Positions 6,686 to 15,653 of a stretch of DNA of 64,000 nt are shown one piece after another. Under the pieces are notes generated by a model. That model did not search any database. It saw only the letters and a program-made list of their open reading frames with translations, and had not been told where the DNA came from. Origin of the DNA: Polynucleobacter asymbioticus QLW-P1DMWA-1. GTDB taxonomy: Bacteria > Pseudomonadota > Gammaproteobacteria > Burkholderiales > Burkholderiaceae. The position numbers and the translations under genes were made by a program. Location of the stretch: positions 868,001 to 932,000 of the forward strand of contig NC_009379.1 in NCBI RefSeq assembly GCF_000016345.1. The letters are read 5' to 3'. Every line of letters begins with the position of its first letter. Position 1 is the first letter of the stretch.

Positions 6686-8362
6686 ATGTATATGAATCCC
6701 TCTAGGTCTTGGCATCAGAACTATCCAGAAGGAGTACCAAGCGAGATTGGTCCGCTCAGTCATGCTTCCGTAGCAGATTTTCTGACAGAATGCTTTGGGC
6801 ATTTCGAAAATCGTAAAGCAGTTGAGGCAATGGGAACGTACTTTTCCTATCGCGAACTGGATCGTTTATCACTAAACTTTGCAGCGTATTTGCAAACTCT
6901 AGAACTTGAGAAGGGTGCACGGGTTGCGCTCATGTACCCAAATGTCATTGAGTATCTGGTGGCCATGATTGGTACCTTGCGCGCAGGGTATGTGGTCGTC
7001 AATATCAACCCACTTTATACCTCTAGAGAGCTGGAATCTCAACTTTTAGATAGTGGTGCTTCTGTTCTAGTGTTGATGGAGAACTTTGCGGCTACTTATG
7101 AACAAATTGCCGAGCAGGTTACTTTAAAGAAGGTGCTTGTTAGTAGCCCCGGAGAGCTTTTGGGTCTTAAGGGTGTCATTGTGAACTGGGTTGCACGCAA
7201 TATTAAGCACCTCATTCCAGAATGGAGTTTTCCATGCATCCACCTGAAAGAAGCTTTAAAGATTGGCAGTCAGCATCAGTTTGTGCAACCCCAGATTGGC
7301 TTAAACGATATTGCTTTTTTGCAGTACACCGGCGGTACTACGGGTGTCTCTAAAGCGGCTGTCTTATTACACCGAAATATTCTTTCTAATGTCTTACAAA
7401 TTGAAACGTGGCTTAGACCTGGCCTCAAGCATCAAAGTCATCAACAATTGCAGTTTCTATGTGCTCTGCCAATGACTCATATTTTTGCATTGACAGCATG
7501 TGCACTGTTAGGAATTTCACAAGGCGCTTTATTGGTTTTGGTTGCAAATCCTCGGGACATTGATGGCTTTATTAAGTTATTAAAAAAACATCCGGGAATT
7601 AATATTTTCCCTGGCGTGAATACCTTATTTCATGCGCTTGTACATCGGCCAGAATTTAAACAAGTAAAACTTCCGAACTTAATGATCACTATTGGCGGGG
7701 GGATGGCAGTTCATAAAACTACCGCTGATCATTGGCAGGCTTTAACTGGTGTTCCTATAGCTCAGGGCTATGGATTATCGGAAACATCGCCTGTCGTTTG
7801 TGTAAATAGCCCACTAGAAAAGCATTTCACTGGCCATATTGGCGTGCCGATGCCAAGTACTGACATTGTGATTTTGGACGATGATGAAGTTGAGTTACCA
7901 CAAGGCACTCCTGGCGAAATAGCAATTAAAGGCCCTCAGGTCATGGCCTGCTATTGGAATAAGCCAGAAGAGACGCGCCACTCTATGACAGCCGATGGCT
8001 ACTTTAAATCAGGTGATATAGGACTCATTACCCCAGAGGGGTTCATACAAATTGTCGATCGTAAGAAAGACATGATAGTAGTGGCGGGATTTAAAGTATT
8101 TCCGAATGATGTGGAGGATGTGCTTACAGGCATGCCTGGTATTCGAGAGTGTGGCGTTATTGGCGCACCTCATCGCAAGCTAGGCGAGATTGTGAAAGCC
8201 TATATCGTCAAAGACAACCACCACTTAAGTGAGTCGGATGTGATGCAGTACTGCAAAGAGCATCTCACCAGCTTTAAGAGGCCTAGAAGGATCATCTTTG
8301 TGCATCAACTTCCCAAGTCCAATGTTGGGAAAATCTTACGTCGCGAACTAAGGAATCTCTAA
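6686..8362 (+). CDS. fadD: Long-chain fatty acid-CoA ligase (AMP-forming)
   Basis: A 558-residue acyl-adenylate-forming enzyme of FadD size. The phosphate loop YTGGTTGVSKAA lies near residues 213-224, the adenine motif is QGYGLSETSPV, the hinge is RKKDMIVVAGFKVFPND, and the catalytic Lys sits in the last motif KSNVGKILRREL. It activates free fatty acids to acyl-CoA for beta-oxidation or lipid synthesis. Start could be ATG 6686 or the ATG two codons later. It sits 9 bases after the nucleosidase-like gene but shares no obvious function with it. Confidence 0.88.
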   Translation: MYMNPSRSWHQNYPEGVPSEIGPLSHASVADFLTECFGHFENRKAVEAMGTYFSYRELDRLSLNFAAYLQTLELEKGARVALMYPNVIEYLVAMIGTLRAGYVVVNINPLYTSRELESQLLDSGASVLVLMENFAATYEQIAEQVTLKKVLVSSPGELLGLKGVIVNWVARNIKHLIPEWSFPCIHLKEALKIGSQHQFVQPQIGLNDIAFLQYTGGTTGVSKAAVLLHRNILSNVLQIETWLRPGLKHQSHQQLQFLCALPMTHIFALTACALLGISQGALLVLVANPRDIDGFIKLLKKHPGINIFPGVNTLFHALVHRPEFKQVKLPNLMITIGGGMAVHKTTADHWQALTGVPIAQGYGLSETSPVVCVNSPLEKHFTGHIGVPMPSTDIVILDDDEVELPQGTPGEIAIKGPQVMACYWNKPEETRHSMTADGYFKSGDIGLITPEGFIQIVDRKKDMIVVAGFKVFPNDVEDVLTGMPGIRECGVIGAPHRKLGEIVKAYIVKDNHHLSESDVMQYCKEHLTSFKRPRRIIFVHQLPKSNVGKILRRELRNL

Positions 8363-8386
8363 GTTAGAAATTGAGCATCTAACTTA
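8360..8386. terminator. Possible bidirectional terminator between convergent genes
   Basis: A 9-base perfect inverted repeat (TAAGTTAGA / TCTAACTTA) with a 9-base loop overlaps the stop of the ligase gene and sits 12 bases from the end of the convergent dehydratase gene. The T run is poor, so efficiency is doubtful. Confidence 0.45.
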
Positions 8387-8397
8387 AGCTATTCTCT

Positions 8398-10146
8398 TTA
8401 TTTACTCGGCGTCTTACCAACTATCTTAGCGGCTCTTAAGAAATCAAAATCCACGCCTTGATCTGCTTGCGTCACCGTGTCTAGGAATAGCTTCTTATAG
8501 CCACGTTCCGCTGTAGGAGGAGTAATTGGATTCTCCTGTATACGCTTAGCCATTTCAGCCTCAGAAATCAAAAGACTAATTTCTCGATTTTTCACGCTCA
8601 AACGAATACGATCCCCATTGCGCACTTGCGCTAAAGGCCCGCCGATAGCTGACTCAGGGGTGACATGCAACACAATGGTTCCAAAAGCGGTGCCACTCAT
8701 GCGACCATCAGAAATGCGCACAATATCTTTGACGCCAGCGCGGGCTAGTTTCATCGGAATTGGAATATATCCAGCCTCAGGCATGCCAGGCGCACCTTTG
8801 GGCCCAATGTTTTTCAAAACAATAATGTCCTCTGCTGTGACATCTAAGTCAAGGCTATCAATACGATTAGCCAAATCCTCCGAGTTTTCAAAAACAACTG
8901 CTCGGCCCTCATGTTCCATGAGTTTTTCATTCGCAGCAGATTGTTTAATGATGGCGCCACCTGGTGCTAAGTTGCCATGCAATACAGCAATACTGCCGCG
9001 CGGATATATTGGGTTATCAATTTTACGCACCACATCTTGTTTGAAGCTGGGCGGGCCTGCATCAATTTCTTCGCCTAGCGTTCTACCGCTGACGGTTAAT
9101 GCATCTAGTTTGAGGAGTGGCTTTAGTTCACGTAGGAGGGCTGTCATGCCACCCGCATCATGAAAGTTTTCCATATAGTGATCGCCCGAAGGCTTTAAAT
9201 CAACCAAGACAGGAGTTTCATTACCCATTTTATCTAGAGCATCCAGATCAATTTCAAGGCCCATACGCCCAGCAATAGCTGCTAAATGAACAATGCCGTT
9301 AGTTGATCCGCCAATCGCTAGCAATACGCGCATCGCATTTTCAAATGCATCTGCGGTTAAGATTTTGTCGATCGTTAAACCTTCTTTAGCCATTTTGACG
9401 GCGCAAGTTCCCGTTTCTTCGGCAACTCGAATACGGTCAGCTGTTACGGCAGGTGGGGTTGCGCCACCGGGCACAGTCATACCTAAAGCTTCTGCAATAC
9501 AAGCCATGGTGCTGGCTGTGCCCATCACAGAACAAGTACCAACGCTAGCTACGAGTTGATCATTTACTTCATCTTTTTCAATCTCATCAATTTCACCAGC
9601 GCGAAATTTACCCCAGTAGCGACGACAGTCAGTGCAGGCGCCTACACGTTCATTGCGATGCGATCCAGTCAACATTGAACCAGTGATTAATTGAATCGCC
9701 GGTAATCCTGCCGATGCGGCCCCCATCATTTGTGCCGGCACAGTCTTATCGCATCCACCAATCATGACAACGGCATCCATTGGTTGAGCTCGCAACATTT
9801 CTTCGGTATCCATGGACATGAGATTGCGCAGATACATACTTGTCGGCGCTGCAAAACTTTCATGAATCGAGATTGTTGGAAATTCCATCGGTAAACCACC
9901 CGCCAACATCACACCACGCTTTACGGCTTCAAGTAATTGCGGCATATTGCCGTGGCAGGGGTTGTAGGCGCTTCCAGTATTGATAATTCCAATGACTGGG
10001 CGATCTAAGGCGCTATTGGTATATCCCGCACCTTTAATAAAAGCCTTACGCAGAAATAAAGAGAAGCCTTTATCGCCATAACTGGTTAAACCTTTGCGTA
10101 ATCCAGTCTCAGTTCCATTTTTAGAATCGTTAGGCTTTGAACTCAT
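8398..10146 (-). CDS. IlvD/Edd family dehydratase, probable sugar-acid dehydratase
   Basis: A 582-residue iron-sulfur dehydratase. Cys64 (NPCHGN), Cys132 (GGCDKTVP) and Cys205 (GTCSVMGTA) match the three cluster-related cysteines of the family. The segment ACTDCRRYWGKFRAGEID is typical of the L-arabinonate/D-xylonate dehydratase branch rather than of the housekeeping dihydroxy-acid dehydratase IlvD, so a role in sugar-acid breakdown is more likely than branched amino-acid synthesis. Start ATG 10146 gives a normal N-terminus. No sugar transporter or aldolase lies beside it, so the substrate remains open. Confidence 0.85.
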   Translation of the reverse strand: MSSKPNDSKNGTETGLRKGLTSYGDKGFSLFLRKAFIKGAGYTNSALDRPVIGIINTGSAYNPCHGNMPQLLEAVKRGVMLAGGLPMEFPTISIHESFAAPTSMYLRNLMSMDTEEMLRAQPMDAVVMIGGCDKTVPAQMMGAASAGLPAIQLITGSMLTGSHRNERVGACTDCRRYWGKFRAGEIDEIEKDEVNDQLVASVGTCSVMGTASTMACIAEALGMTVPGGATPPAVTADRIRVAEETGTCAVKMAKEGLTIDKILTADAFENAMRVLLAIGGSTNGIVHLAAIAGRMGLEIDLDALDKMGNETPVLVDLKPSGDHYMENFHDAGGMTALLRELKPLLKLDALTVSGRTLGEEIDAGPPSFKQDVVRKIDNPIYPRGSIAVLHGNLAPGGAIIKQSAANEKLMEHEGRAVVFENSEDLANRIDSLDLDVTAEDIIVLKNIGPKGAPGMPEAGYIPIPMKLARAGVKDIVRISDGRMSGTAFGTIVLHVTPESAIGGPLAQVRNGDRIRLSVKNREISLLISEAEMAKRIQENPITPPTAERGYKKLFLDTVTQADQGVDFDFLRAAKIVGKTPSK

Positions 10147-10231
10147 ATGCGTCTCGTATAGTTATTAGTATGAATAAAGTTTTTAGTACTTTATATATTT
10201 TTACAATTGTAGCGATAGCAGATGCATTTGG

Positions 10232-11122
10232 CTAAGGCCAGCCACCCCAACGATACTGCCATGAAATACCTACAGCGTTATAGTCAGTGTTGGTTCTTGA
10301 ATAAATGCCGGTACTTCCAGTTAGTCGTATCGAATTTTGTTTATCAATTGGGTAGGAAAGGGTGGTGCCAAAGCGCCAGTTCTCTTGAGTGCCACCTGCA
10401 GCCATACCATTGACATAGGTTTGACCACCCGTGAAATACGTGGCATCCGCAGAGATCCATGCGGTATTGGGGAAGTAGTAAATCACGTGGGTTTCAGCAG
10501 AATAAATGGGGTTTTGGGTAAGCGTATTACTTCCCAAAAAACTGGTATTGCTGGTGTAGATTGATGCCATGCCAGCCAGTTCAAGGCGCCATGGACCCAC
10601 CGCCTTTGATGCACCAAATCCCGGTTGAATGACTGATCGATTAGCACCCACGTTAACTAATTGACTGTTGTTGTATTGTCCCCAAGGTATAGTGGCGGCC
10701 AAACTAGCGCCAATAATTAAATCCTGTTCATACCCTTTAAATTGCTCGATGGATAAGGCGGGCGCTCCATATAAATTGACTGAAGCTTTAATCATCGGGT
10801 CAGATAGACCTTCTGCGGACGCATTAATTGCTTGTCCACCTACAGACCCAGTACCAGAGAGCTGAGCAAACGGAACTACGAGCGTAAGCCTTCCCGATTG
10901 CCCAAAAACATCTAGAACATGAGTAAGGCTTGCCGCTTCGGTTGTTATTGTGTATGCACCGCTTTTAGCTTGCGCAATACCGCCTGTGAGGAAGTTCATG
11001 TTGATTGGCGCATTGGAATATGCACGCGCCTCTATTTCTTGGGCTTGAATTTGTTGGGCAAATAAGCCAAACAAACATAGCCAAAAAAATCTCAAAACCA
11101 ACAACTTACTTTTTTCTGCCAA
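10232..11122 (-). CDS. Outer-membrane transporter-like protein (phenol MetA-pathway family)
   Basis: About 296 residues with a signal peptide (hydrophobic stretch then IQAQ, cleavage after about residue 27) and a body of alternating polar and hydrophobic strands ending in an aromatic residue near the C-terminus, as in outer-membrane beta-barrels. It opens after the signal with APINMNFLTGGIA, the pattern of the Phenol_MetA_deg transporter family. The start is uncertain: the frame begins with TTG at 11122 inside the previous gene, or with TTG near 11104 right after that gene's stop. No ATG precedes the signal peptide, so coupled translation is likely. Confidence 0.75.
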   Translation of the reverse strand: MAEKSKLLVLRFFWLCLFGLFAQQIQAQEIEARAYSNAPINMNFLTGGIAQAKSGAYTITTEAASLTHVLDVFGQSGRLTLVVPFAQLSGTGSVGGQAINASAEGLSDPMIKASVNLYGAPALSIEQFKGYEQDLIIGASLAATIPWGQYNNSQLVNVGANRSVIQPGFGASKAVGPWRLELAGMASIYTSNTSFLGSNTLTQNPIYSAETHVIYYFPNTAWISADATYFTGGQTYVNGMAAGGTQENWRFGTTLSYPIDKQNSIRLTGSTGIYSRTNTDYNAVGISWQYRWGGWP

Positions 11123-11633
11123 AGAGTAATGCGGATGTGAACTCAGAGCCTAAAGCAAGTTCCATGCCCATAAAGACGAGGTATGGCCAGACTATTAACC
11201 AATAGACGATAGACATTGCCACGACCTTTAACGGATTGGAACTACCAAATTCAGTCATTGAGATGAGAAATTCTTTGCCATCGATTAGGCCGCGTACCCC
11301 AGCTTCCAAGTAATTTAAGGCTAAGACAATAACAAGGTAAACCAAAGACTCGATGAGTAGGGAACGCAAAATACCATGACCCACTTTTACCTTAATGGGA
11401 AAGATGGCTTGACCAATAAGCAAAAATTTCGCGCAAAAGGCTGCTTTAATTAACGCAAAGCCAAACATAGATAAAGGAATAGGTCTTTCATCTAGGATGG
11501 TGGCGGCTAAAAAGGAGAGTGCACAGAACCAGGTGCCAAAATAGAGGGTGAGGGCAAAAGCCTCTTTTACTTCCTCAATTGCTTTTTGTTTAAGCGTGAG
11601 TGGTATCGGCTTATCTTGAGTGTTCGTATTCAT
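11106..11633 (-). CDS. Hypothetical inner-membrane protein
   Basis: A 175-residue protein with four predicted membrane segments (approximately residues 23-45, 55-78, 92-117, 140-163) and a charged C-terminal tail with FGRKK. I do not recognise the family. ATG 11633 was preferred to an upstream TTG; it starts 8 bases after the trhP stop, so the two genes are probably one transcript. Its end overlaps the start region of the outer-membrane channel gene, suggesting a three-gene unit trhP - membrane protein - channel. Confidence 0.7.
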   Translation of the reverse strand: MNTNTQDKPIPLTLKQKAIEEVKEAFALTLYFGTWFCALSFLAATILDERPIPLSMFGFALIKAAFCAKFLLIGQAIFPIKVKVGHGILRSLLIESLVYLVIVLALNYLEAGVRGLIDGKEFLISMTEFGSSNPLKVVAMSIVYWLIVWPYLVFMGMELALGSEFTSALLFGRKK

Positions 11634-11641
11634 TAAATTGA

Positions 11642-12946
11642 TCAACCGCAAGTTGCGCAGGCGCTTTCAGTTTCAACAGGCGCAGGCTCATTGGTGTAGC
11701 GTGCAATGTAGGCTTTCTGACCTTTAATTTTTAACGGAATCCAAACAAAGTGACCTGATCCTGGTGCAACAGTAATGGGTTCGCCACTCATATTCCACAT
11801 GGCATCGAGTACTAGATCTTGATTGCCTTTAGGATCAAGAATTTCTAGCTTATCACCTACTGAAAAACGATTCTTGACATCCACTTTGACGCGACCATTT
11901 ACTTCGTCAACCTCTAAAGTTTCTCCAACATATAGACTTCTACCCGAGAGAGAGTAACCACGCATATAGAGTTGATATTCTTTATCGTGATGACGCTCAT
12001 AGAAGCCGTCGGTATAACCACGATTGGCTAATCCCTCTAAATTACCTAGTAATGCGGTATTAAATGGTCGCCCAGCAACAGCATCATCAATAGCAGCACG
12101 GTAGGCTTGAGCGGTGCGAGCAACATAATAGGGTGATTTTGTACGACCTTCAATTTTGAAAGAATCTACTCCCATCGCAGTCAGTTTCTCGATGTGTTCA
12201 ATAGCGCGTAAATCTTTAGAGTTCATGATGTAGGTGCCATGCTCATCCTCTTCCATCGGCATCAAATCATCAGGCCTTTTAGCTTCTTGTAGTAACACTA
12301 CATCTCCACTTTGATTTTGTTGACCTGGCTTTACTTTGTAGTCCCAGCGGCAAGCATTAGTACATGCGCCTTGATTAGAGTCGCGGTGAGACATATAGCC
12401 GGAAAGTAAGCAGCGACCAGAGTAAGCAATACACAGCGCACCGTGTACAAAAACTTCAAGTTCCATTTCTGGACAGTCTTGACGTACTTCTTCGATTTCA
12501 TCAAAAGAAAGTTCACGAGACAAAATAACGCGGCTTATACCAACAGAACGCCAGAACTTTGCAGATGCTCCATTGACTGTATTGGCTTGAACGGATAAAT
12601 GAATAGGCATATCAGGCCACGCTTCTCTTGCCATCATGATGAGGCCAGGATCTGACATGATGATTGCATCAGGTTTCAATGCAATGACTGGGTCCATATC
12701 CTTAATATAGGTACGCGTTTTACCACCATGCGGCAATAAGTTAGATACTAGATAAAACTTTTTACCTAAGTCATGGGCGGTATCGATTCCCTGTTTAAGA
12801 ACCTCAATCTTGCCAAAGTCATTGTTGCGTACGCGTAGCGAATATCGCGGTTGACCTGCATAAATTGCATCGGCACCAAAATCAAAAGCGGTGCGTAACA
12901 TTTGGAGGCTGCCGGCAGGGGCTAGGAGTTCAGGGATTTTTTTCAT
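11642..12946 (-). CDS. trhP: tRNA uridine hydroxylation protein TrhP (YegQ, peptidase U32 family)
   Basis: A 434-residue U32-family protein. The N-terminal barrel begins KKIPELLAPAGSLQML, and four cysteines (C172, C179, C195, C199) in CIAYSGRC and GACTNAC form the expected iron-sulfur site. YegQ/TrhP acts with prephenate to make 5-hydroxyuridine at tRNA position 34; the 'peptidase' name is historical. The C-terminal beta domain ends in a Cys-rich ACATCG. ATG 12946 is preceded by AGGG, but that sequence lies in a hairpin (12949-12964), so initiation may be modulated. Confidence 0.9.
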   Translation of the reverse strand: MKKIPELLAPAGSLQMLRTAFDFGADAIYAGQPRYSLRVRNNDFGKIEVLKQGIDTAHDLGKKFYLVSNLLPHGGKTRTYIKDMDPVIALKPDAIIMSDPGLIMMAREAWPDMPIHLSVQANTVNGASAKFWRSVGISRVILSRELSFDEIEEVRQDCPEMELEVFVHGALCIAYSGRCLLSGYMSHRDSNQGACTNACRWDYKVKPGQQNQSGDVVLLQEAKRPDDLMPMEEDEHGTYIMNSKDLRAIEHIEKLTAMGVDSFKIEGRTKSPYYVARTAQAYRAAIDDAVAGRPFNTALLGNLEGLANRGYTDGFYERHHDKEYQLYMRGYSLSGRSLYVGETLEVDEVNGRVKVDVKNRFSVGDKLEILDPKGNQDLVLDAMWNMSGEPITVAPGSGHFVWIPLKIKGQKAYIARYTNEPAPVETESACATCG

Positions 12947-12948
12947 GG

Positions 12949-12964
12949 CCCTATTTTAATAGGG
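12949..12964 (-). promoter_or_regulatory. Hairpin covering the trhP ribosome site
   Basis: A perfect 7-base inverted repeat (CCCTATT / AATAGGG, 2-base loop) ends two bases before the trhP ATG. Its 3' arm contains AGGG, the only Shine-Dalgarno-like bases available, so a folded leader would hide the site. Confidence 0.4.
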
Positions 12965-13002
12965 AGCCCCGTTTTGTGTAATTTAGATTTAAAACCCAAA
13001 AA

Positions 13003-13030
13003 AAGCCTTATTTATGGTGGATATAGGCTT
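13003..13030 (-). terminator. Terminator- or attenuator-like hairpin in the trhP leader
   Basis: On the minus strand AAGCC...GGCTT arms, with some extra pairing inside, are followed by a seven-base T run (12998-13004). It lies about 57 bases upstream of trhP. It could end a short upstream transcript or act as a leader attenuator. The remaining part of the 277-base gap up to 13223 shows no gene or repeat that I can support. Confidence 0.4.
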
Positions 13031-13223
13031 AAATTGGTTGCCACACCAGAATCTAAAAAGGAGAAAGAATAGCGTCAAATACCATCATTTAATCTAGCTG
13101 CTAAGCTGTTTATGGGTCAATGAAGAGTATCCTACTCGGACTGTGGAGAGCATTGTAGTAATGAACGGGGAGCCTTCCCTTTGACTTTTCACCCTAAATT
13201 GAAGGCATCAACGAAAGAATGCA

Positions 13224-13808
13224 ATGACAAAACTGACATCTAAACCCATCCTTAAAAAAGCTAGCGCTATATTGGCTCAAGAGTTTGCAATACCTAAAGA
13301 TATTGCGTGGGCATGGGTCACTTTATTGCTCTCGCAAGAAGAGCAGAAGCGCGATAGCGAAGAAAAACGTTACAGCCGCATTGCAGAATTTGAAGCTTGG
13401 ATTTTGGAATTAAGTTTACCAACTGACCCTAAAAATTCTGAGAGCGGTGCAGTGAGTCCAGAGGCTGTGAAAAATTCTGCAAGAAATGTATTTGAGTGGC
13501 CCCATGAATACATCTTCGAAGAGCCGGTAGCACCAAAACATCCTGACTCCAAGGTCACCTATAGCGATACGATCACTCAGCCCATTTTGGATGCTGTTAA
13601 AGATGCTGGCGGATCAGAAGATCGGGCGGCGCTAATTTCCATCTTAGAGGGTTACGCAAGAGAGGGTATGGAGCCTTTCGCTAATGTCACACCAGAGGGT
13701 ATTGAATGGAAAGGCACTGCTTGGACAGAGGGTGATAAATACCATCTTCTGACTATTAAGACTCTCAATAATCGCTTGGCTAATCTGCGAAAGAAGGGTT
13801 TGATCTAA
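13224..13808 (+). CDS. Hypothetical protein, 194 aa
   Basis: A soluble acidic protein with no Cys, signal peptide or membrane segment. The N-terminal third is helical (residues 1-60), the middle is Pro/Glu-rich (about 65-115) and the C-terminal 75 residues look like a compact domain ending NNRLANLRKKGLI, which could be a small helical DNA- or protein-binding fold. I do not recognise a family. ATG 13224 follows a weak purine-rich site. It is flanked by trhP (divergent) and by the tRNA-Asn gene, and is followed by a terminator at 13839-13862. Confidence 0.65.
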   Translation: MTKLTSKPILKKASAILAQEFAIPKDIAWAWVTLLLSQEEQKRDSEEKRYSRIAEFEAWILELSLPTDPKNSESGAVSPEAVKNSARNVFEWPHEYIFEEPVAPKHPDSKVTYSDTITQPILDAVKDAGGSEDRAALISILEGYAREGMEPFANVTPEGIEWKGTAWTEGDKYHLLTIKTLNNRLANLRKKGLI

Positions 13809-13838
13809 GGCGACCATTTCGCCCGAGCCACAAAAGAA

Positions 13839-13862
13839 AAAACCACCTAAAAAGGTGGTTTT
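13839..13862. terminator. Bidirectional rho-independent terminator
   Basis: Perfect 10-base arms AAAACCACCT / AGGTGGTTTT with an AAAA loop. It lies between the hypothetical gene at 13224 (plus strand) and the 3' end of tRNA-Asn (minus strand), so it can serve both. Confidence 0.9.
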
Positions 13863-13870
13863 CTTGCATC

Positions 13871-13946
13871 TGGCTCCTCGACCTGGGCTCGAACCAGGGA
13901 CCTACGGATTAACAGTCCGGCGCTCTACCAACTGAGCTATCGAGGA
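13871..13946 (-). tRNA. tRNA-Asn (GTT)
   Basis: On the minus strand the 76-base sequence folds as a standard cloverleaf: acceptor TCCTCGA paired with TCGAGGA (the final A is the discriminator G-type position), D-arm AGCTCAGTTGGTAGAGC, anticodon loop CTGTTAA (anticodon GTT), T-arm with GGTTCGAGCC, and an encoded CCA end. Confidence 0.97.
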
Positions 13947-13967
13947 ATAAGCCGATATTATAGCAAG

Positions 13968-14849
13968 ATGCAATCACTTCTTCCCACTTCTATACAGATC
14001 CCTAAAGTATTGACCATTGCTGGGTCCGATAGCGGCGGCGGGGCGGGGCTTCAAGCCGACCTCAAGGTGATTACAGCCCTAGGTGGATATGGAATGTCCG
14101 TCATTACCGCCATAACTGCCCAAAACACTTTGGGAGTGACGCGGATTCAGGATGTCGACCTTGATGTCGTTGAGGCTCAGATTGATGCCGTTTTAATGGA
14201 TATTGGTGCTGATATTGTCAAGATAGGAATGTTAGCCAGCCCGGAAATAGTGCGAACCGTAGCCAAAGCTCTGCGTCGTCATGGCGTCAAAAGAATCATT
14301 TTGGATCCAGTACTGAGGGCAACATCAGGGGCGAGTTTAGGCGGTGATGACACTGCCCAAGCGATGATTGCTGAATTGTTTCCAATCGCTTCACTCGTTA
14401 CGCCAAATTTAGAAGAAGCCTCTCTATTACTAGGAAGAGAAATTAGCGGGCCAAATGATTTCAAATTAGCTGCACAAGAACTGCTTGATATGGGGCCTCA
14501 AGCGGTCCTTATTAAAGGTGGACATCTCGACTCGACGCATACACAAATAACGGATTTCCTAATGTGGAGAAGCGTTGAAGATGAATTAGAAGTAATTCTG
14601 ACAAAAGAATTTAAGCACTATCGCGTGAACACAATCAATACACATGGAACGGGTTGTACTTTAGCTTCCGCTATTGCTACTTACTTGGCTGATGGACATG
14701 ATTTACTGCACTCAGTTGCTAAAGCCATTGCTTATGTAGAGGCTGGCCTAGAAGCCGGGCGCTTTTTAAGTATTGGCGAGGGGCCAGGACCGCTCTGGCA
14801 TATGCATGATTTCTACCCAACTGCATTGGCAAAAGAAAAAGGTATTTAA
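13968..14849 (+). CDS. thiD: Hydroxymethylpyrimidine / phosphomethylpyrimidine kinase
   Basis: A 293-residue ribokinase-like enzyme that phosphorylates HMP-P to HMP-PP for thiamine synthesis. The substrate loop AGSDSGGGAGLQADLK lies at residues 18-33, VTPNLEEA marks the middle, and the ATP/anion-hole motif THGTGCTLASAIA is near residues 225-237. It is somewhat longer than the usual 265 residues because of short N- and C-terminal extensions. It is not in the riboswitch-led thi operon, which lies on the other strand 0.8 kb downstream, but completes that pathway. Confidence 0.93.
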   Translation: MQSLLPTSIQIPKVLTIAGSDSGGGAGLQADLKVITALGGYGMSVITAITAQNTLGVTRIQDVDLDVVEAQIDAVLMDIGADIVKIGMLASPEIVRTVAKALRRHGVKRIILDPVLRATSGASLGGDDTAQAMIAELFPIASLVTPNLEEASLLLGREISGPNDFKLAAQELLDMGPQAVLIKGGHLDSTHTQITDFLMWRSVEDELEVILTKEFKHYRVNTINTHGTGCTLASAIATYLADGHDLLHSVAKAIAYVEAGLEAGRFLSIGEGPGPLWHMHDFYPTALAKEKGI

Positions 14850-14973
14850 GAATATTGATTTTGGTCAACTTTTTTAGACCTTGGCTATCAGCCTAGAAAA
14901 AATCTTTTTTAAAAATTAGATATAAAAGTTATACTCGATTGTTCTAGTCTATTAGCTCTGGAGAGAATAGCAT

Positions 14974-15321
14974 TTGGCTATGTCTGATTTCCCATCTAAT
15001 TACCTGCATTTTTCAAAGGCAGTTCATAGAGTGAATAAACGTTATAGGATCAATGACTCTAAAGAGTTATTGGTGCTCGAGGCCGTATTAGATGCCCATA
15101 TTGATGGCGTTGAATTTGTCGTATTAGACCTTATCTTGCTCAATGAAATTGCATCGCAAGCAACCCTTCATTCTGTCATGAAGGGCTTAATTCTGAAGAA
15201 GATGATTAAGACTGAAACCTGTACACGCGATGGAAGACGTAAGTTTGTATTGCCTACAAAACACGGCTTAGCTTGGCTTAAAGATTGTTCCGAACTATTG
15301 GCTACTTTTCATCATCAATGA
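14974..15321 (+). CDS. MarR-like winged-helix protein
   Basis: A 115-residue protein whose middle and C-terminal part fit a winged helix: LNEIASQATLHSVMKGLI as recognition helix region and ETCTRDGRRKFVLPTKHGLAWL as wing and following helix, as in MarR-type regulators. I accept the TTG at 14974, since GGAGAG at 14960-14965 sits 8 bases ahead; the alternative ATG at 14980 would be 14 bases away. Its stop overlaps the next start (ATGA). Target genes are unknown. Confidence 0.7.
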   Translation: MAMSDFPSNYLHFSKAVHRVNKRYRINDSKELLVLEAVLDAHIDGVEFVVLDLILLNEIASQATLHSVMKGLILKKMIKTETCTRDGRRKFVLPTKHGLAWLKDCSELLATFHHQ

Positions 15322-15653
15322 TCCGGGTATTCAGTAGACTTTCTTCTGCGAGGAAGATTTCATTTTCATTGGTATTGGTATTGGTTCTGGTTTTTATAGC
15401 TAACTCAGAAATTGTTCTCGCTCAGGCAGCAAAAAGTGAAGCTATTACTTGCTATAAAGATGTCATTAAAGAACCATTGACCTTTTACGGAAATCCAGGC
15501 GACTTGTTTACTCTATATGACGGCTCTACCTGGAAAGTAGCATCTGGTGGCCCATATGAATATGTACCTGTTCGCTACAAAGATGTTTTGATATGTCCTG
15601 CTGTTGGTAAGTTACTGATTGGCAACAGAGCGCTATCTATTACGAAGACTTAA
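15318..15653 (+). CDS. Hypothetical secreted protein, 111 aa
   Basis: The ATG at 15318 overlaps the stop of the MarR-like gene by four bases (ATGA), supporting this start over an earlier in-frame codon. The N-terminus is basic with a long hydrophobic stretch of Val/Leu (about residues 15-31) and VLAQA for cleavage near residue 37. The mature part of about 75 residues has two Cys (ITCYKD and LICPAV) and looks like a small beta fold with GDLFTLYDGSTWKVASGG. No family recognised. It ends overlapping the convergent thiE stop by four bases. Confidence 0.65.
   Translation: MIRVFSRLSSARKISFSLVLVLVLVFIANSEIVLAQAAKSEAITCYKDVIKEPLTFYGNPGDLFTLYDGSTWKVASGGPYEYVPVRYKDVLICPAVGKLLIGNRALSITKT

Noticed and set aside
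8398-10146. Housekeeping ilvD of branched-chain amino-acid synthesis
   Set aside because: The ACTDCRRYWGKFRAGEI segment fits sugar-acid dehydratases better and no ilv genes are nearby, although the family reaction is the same type.
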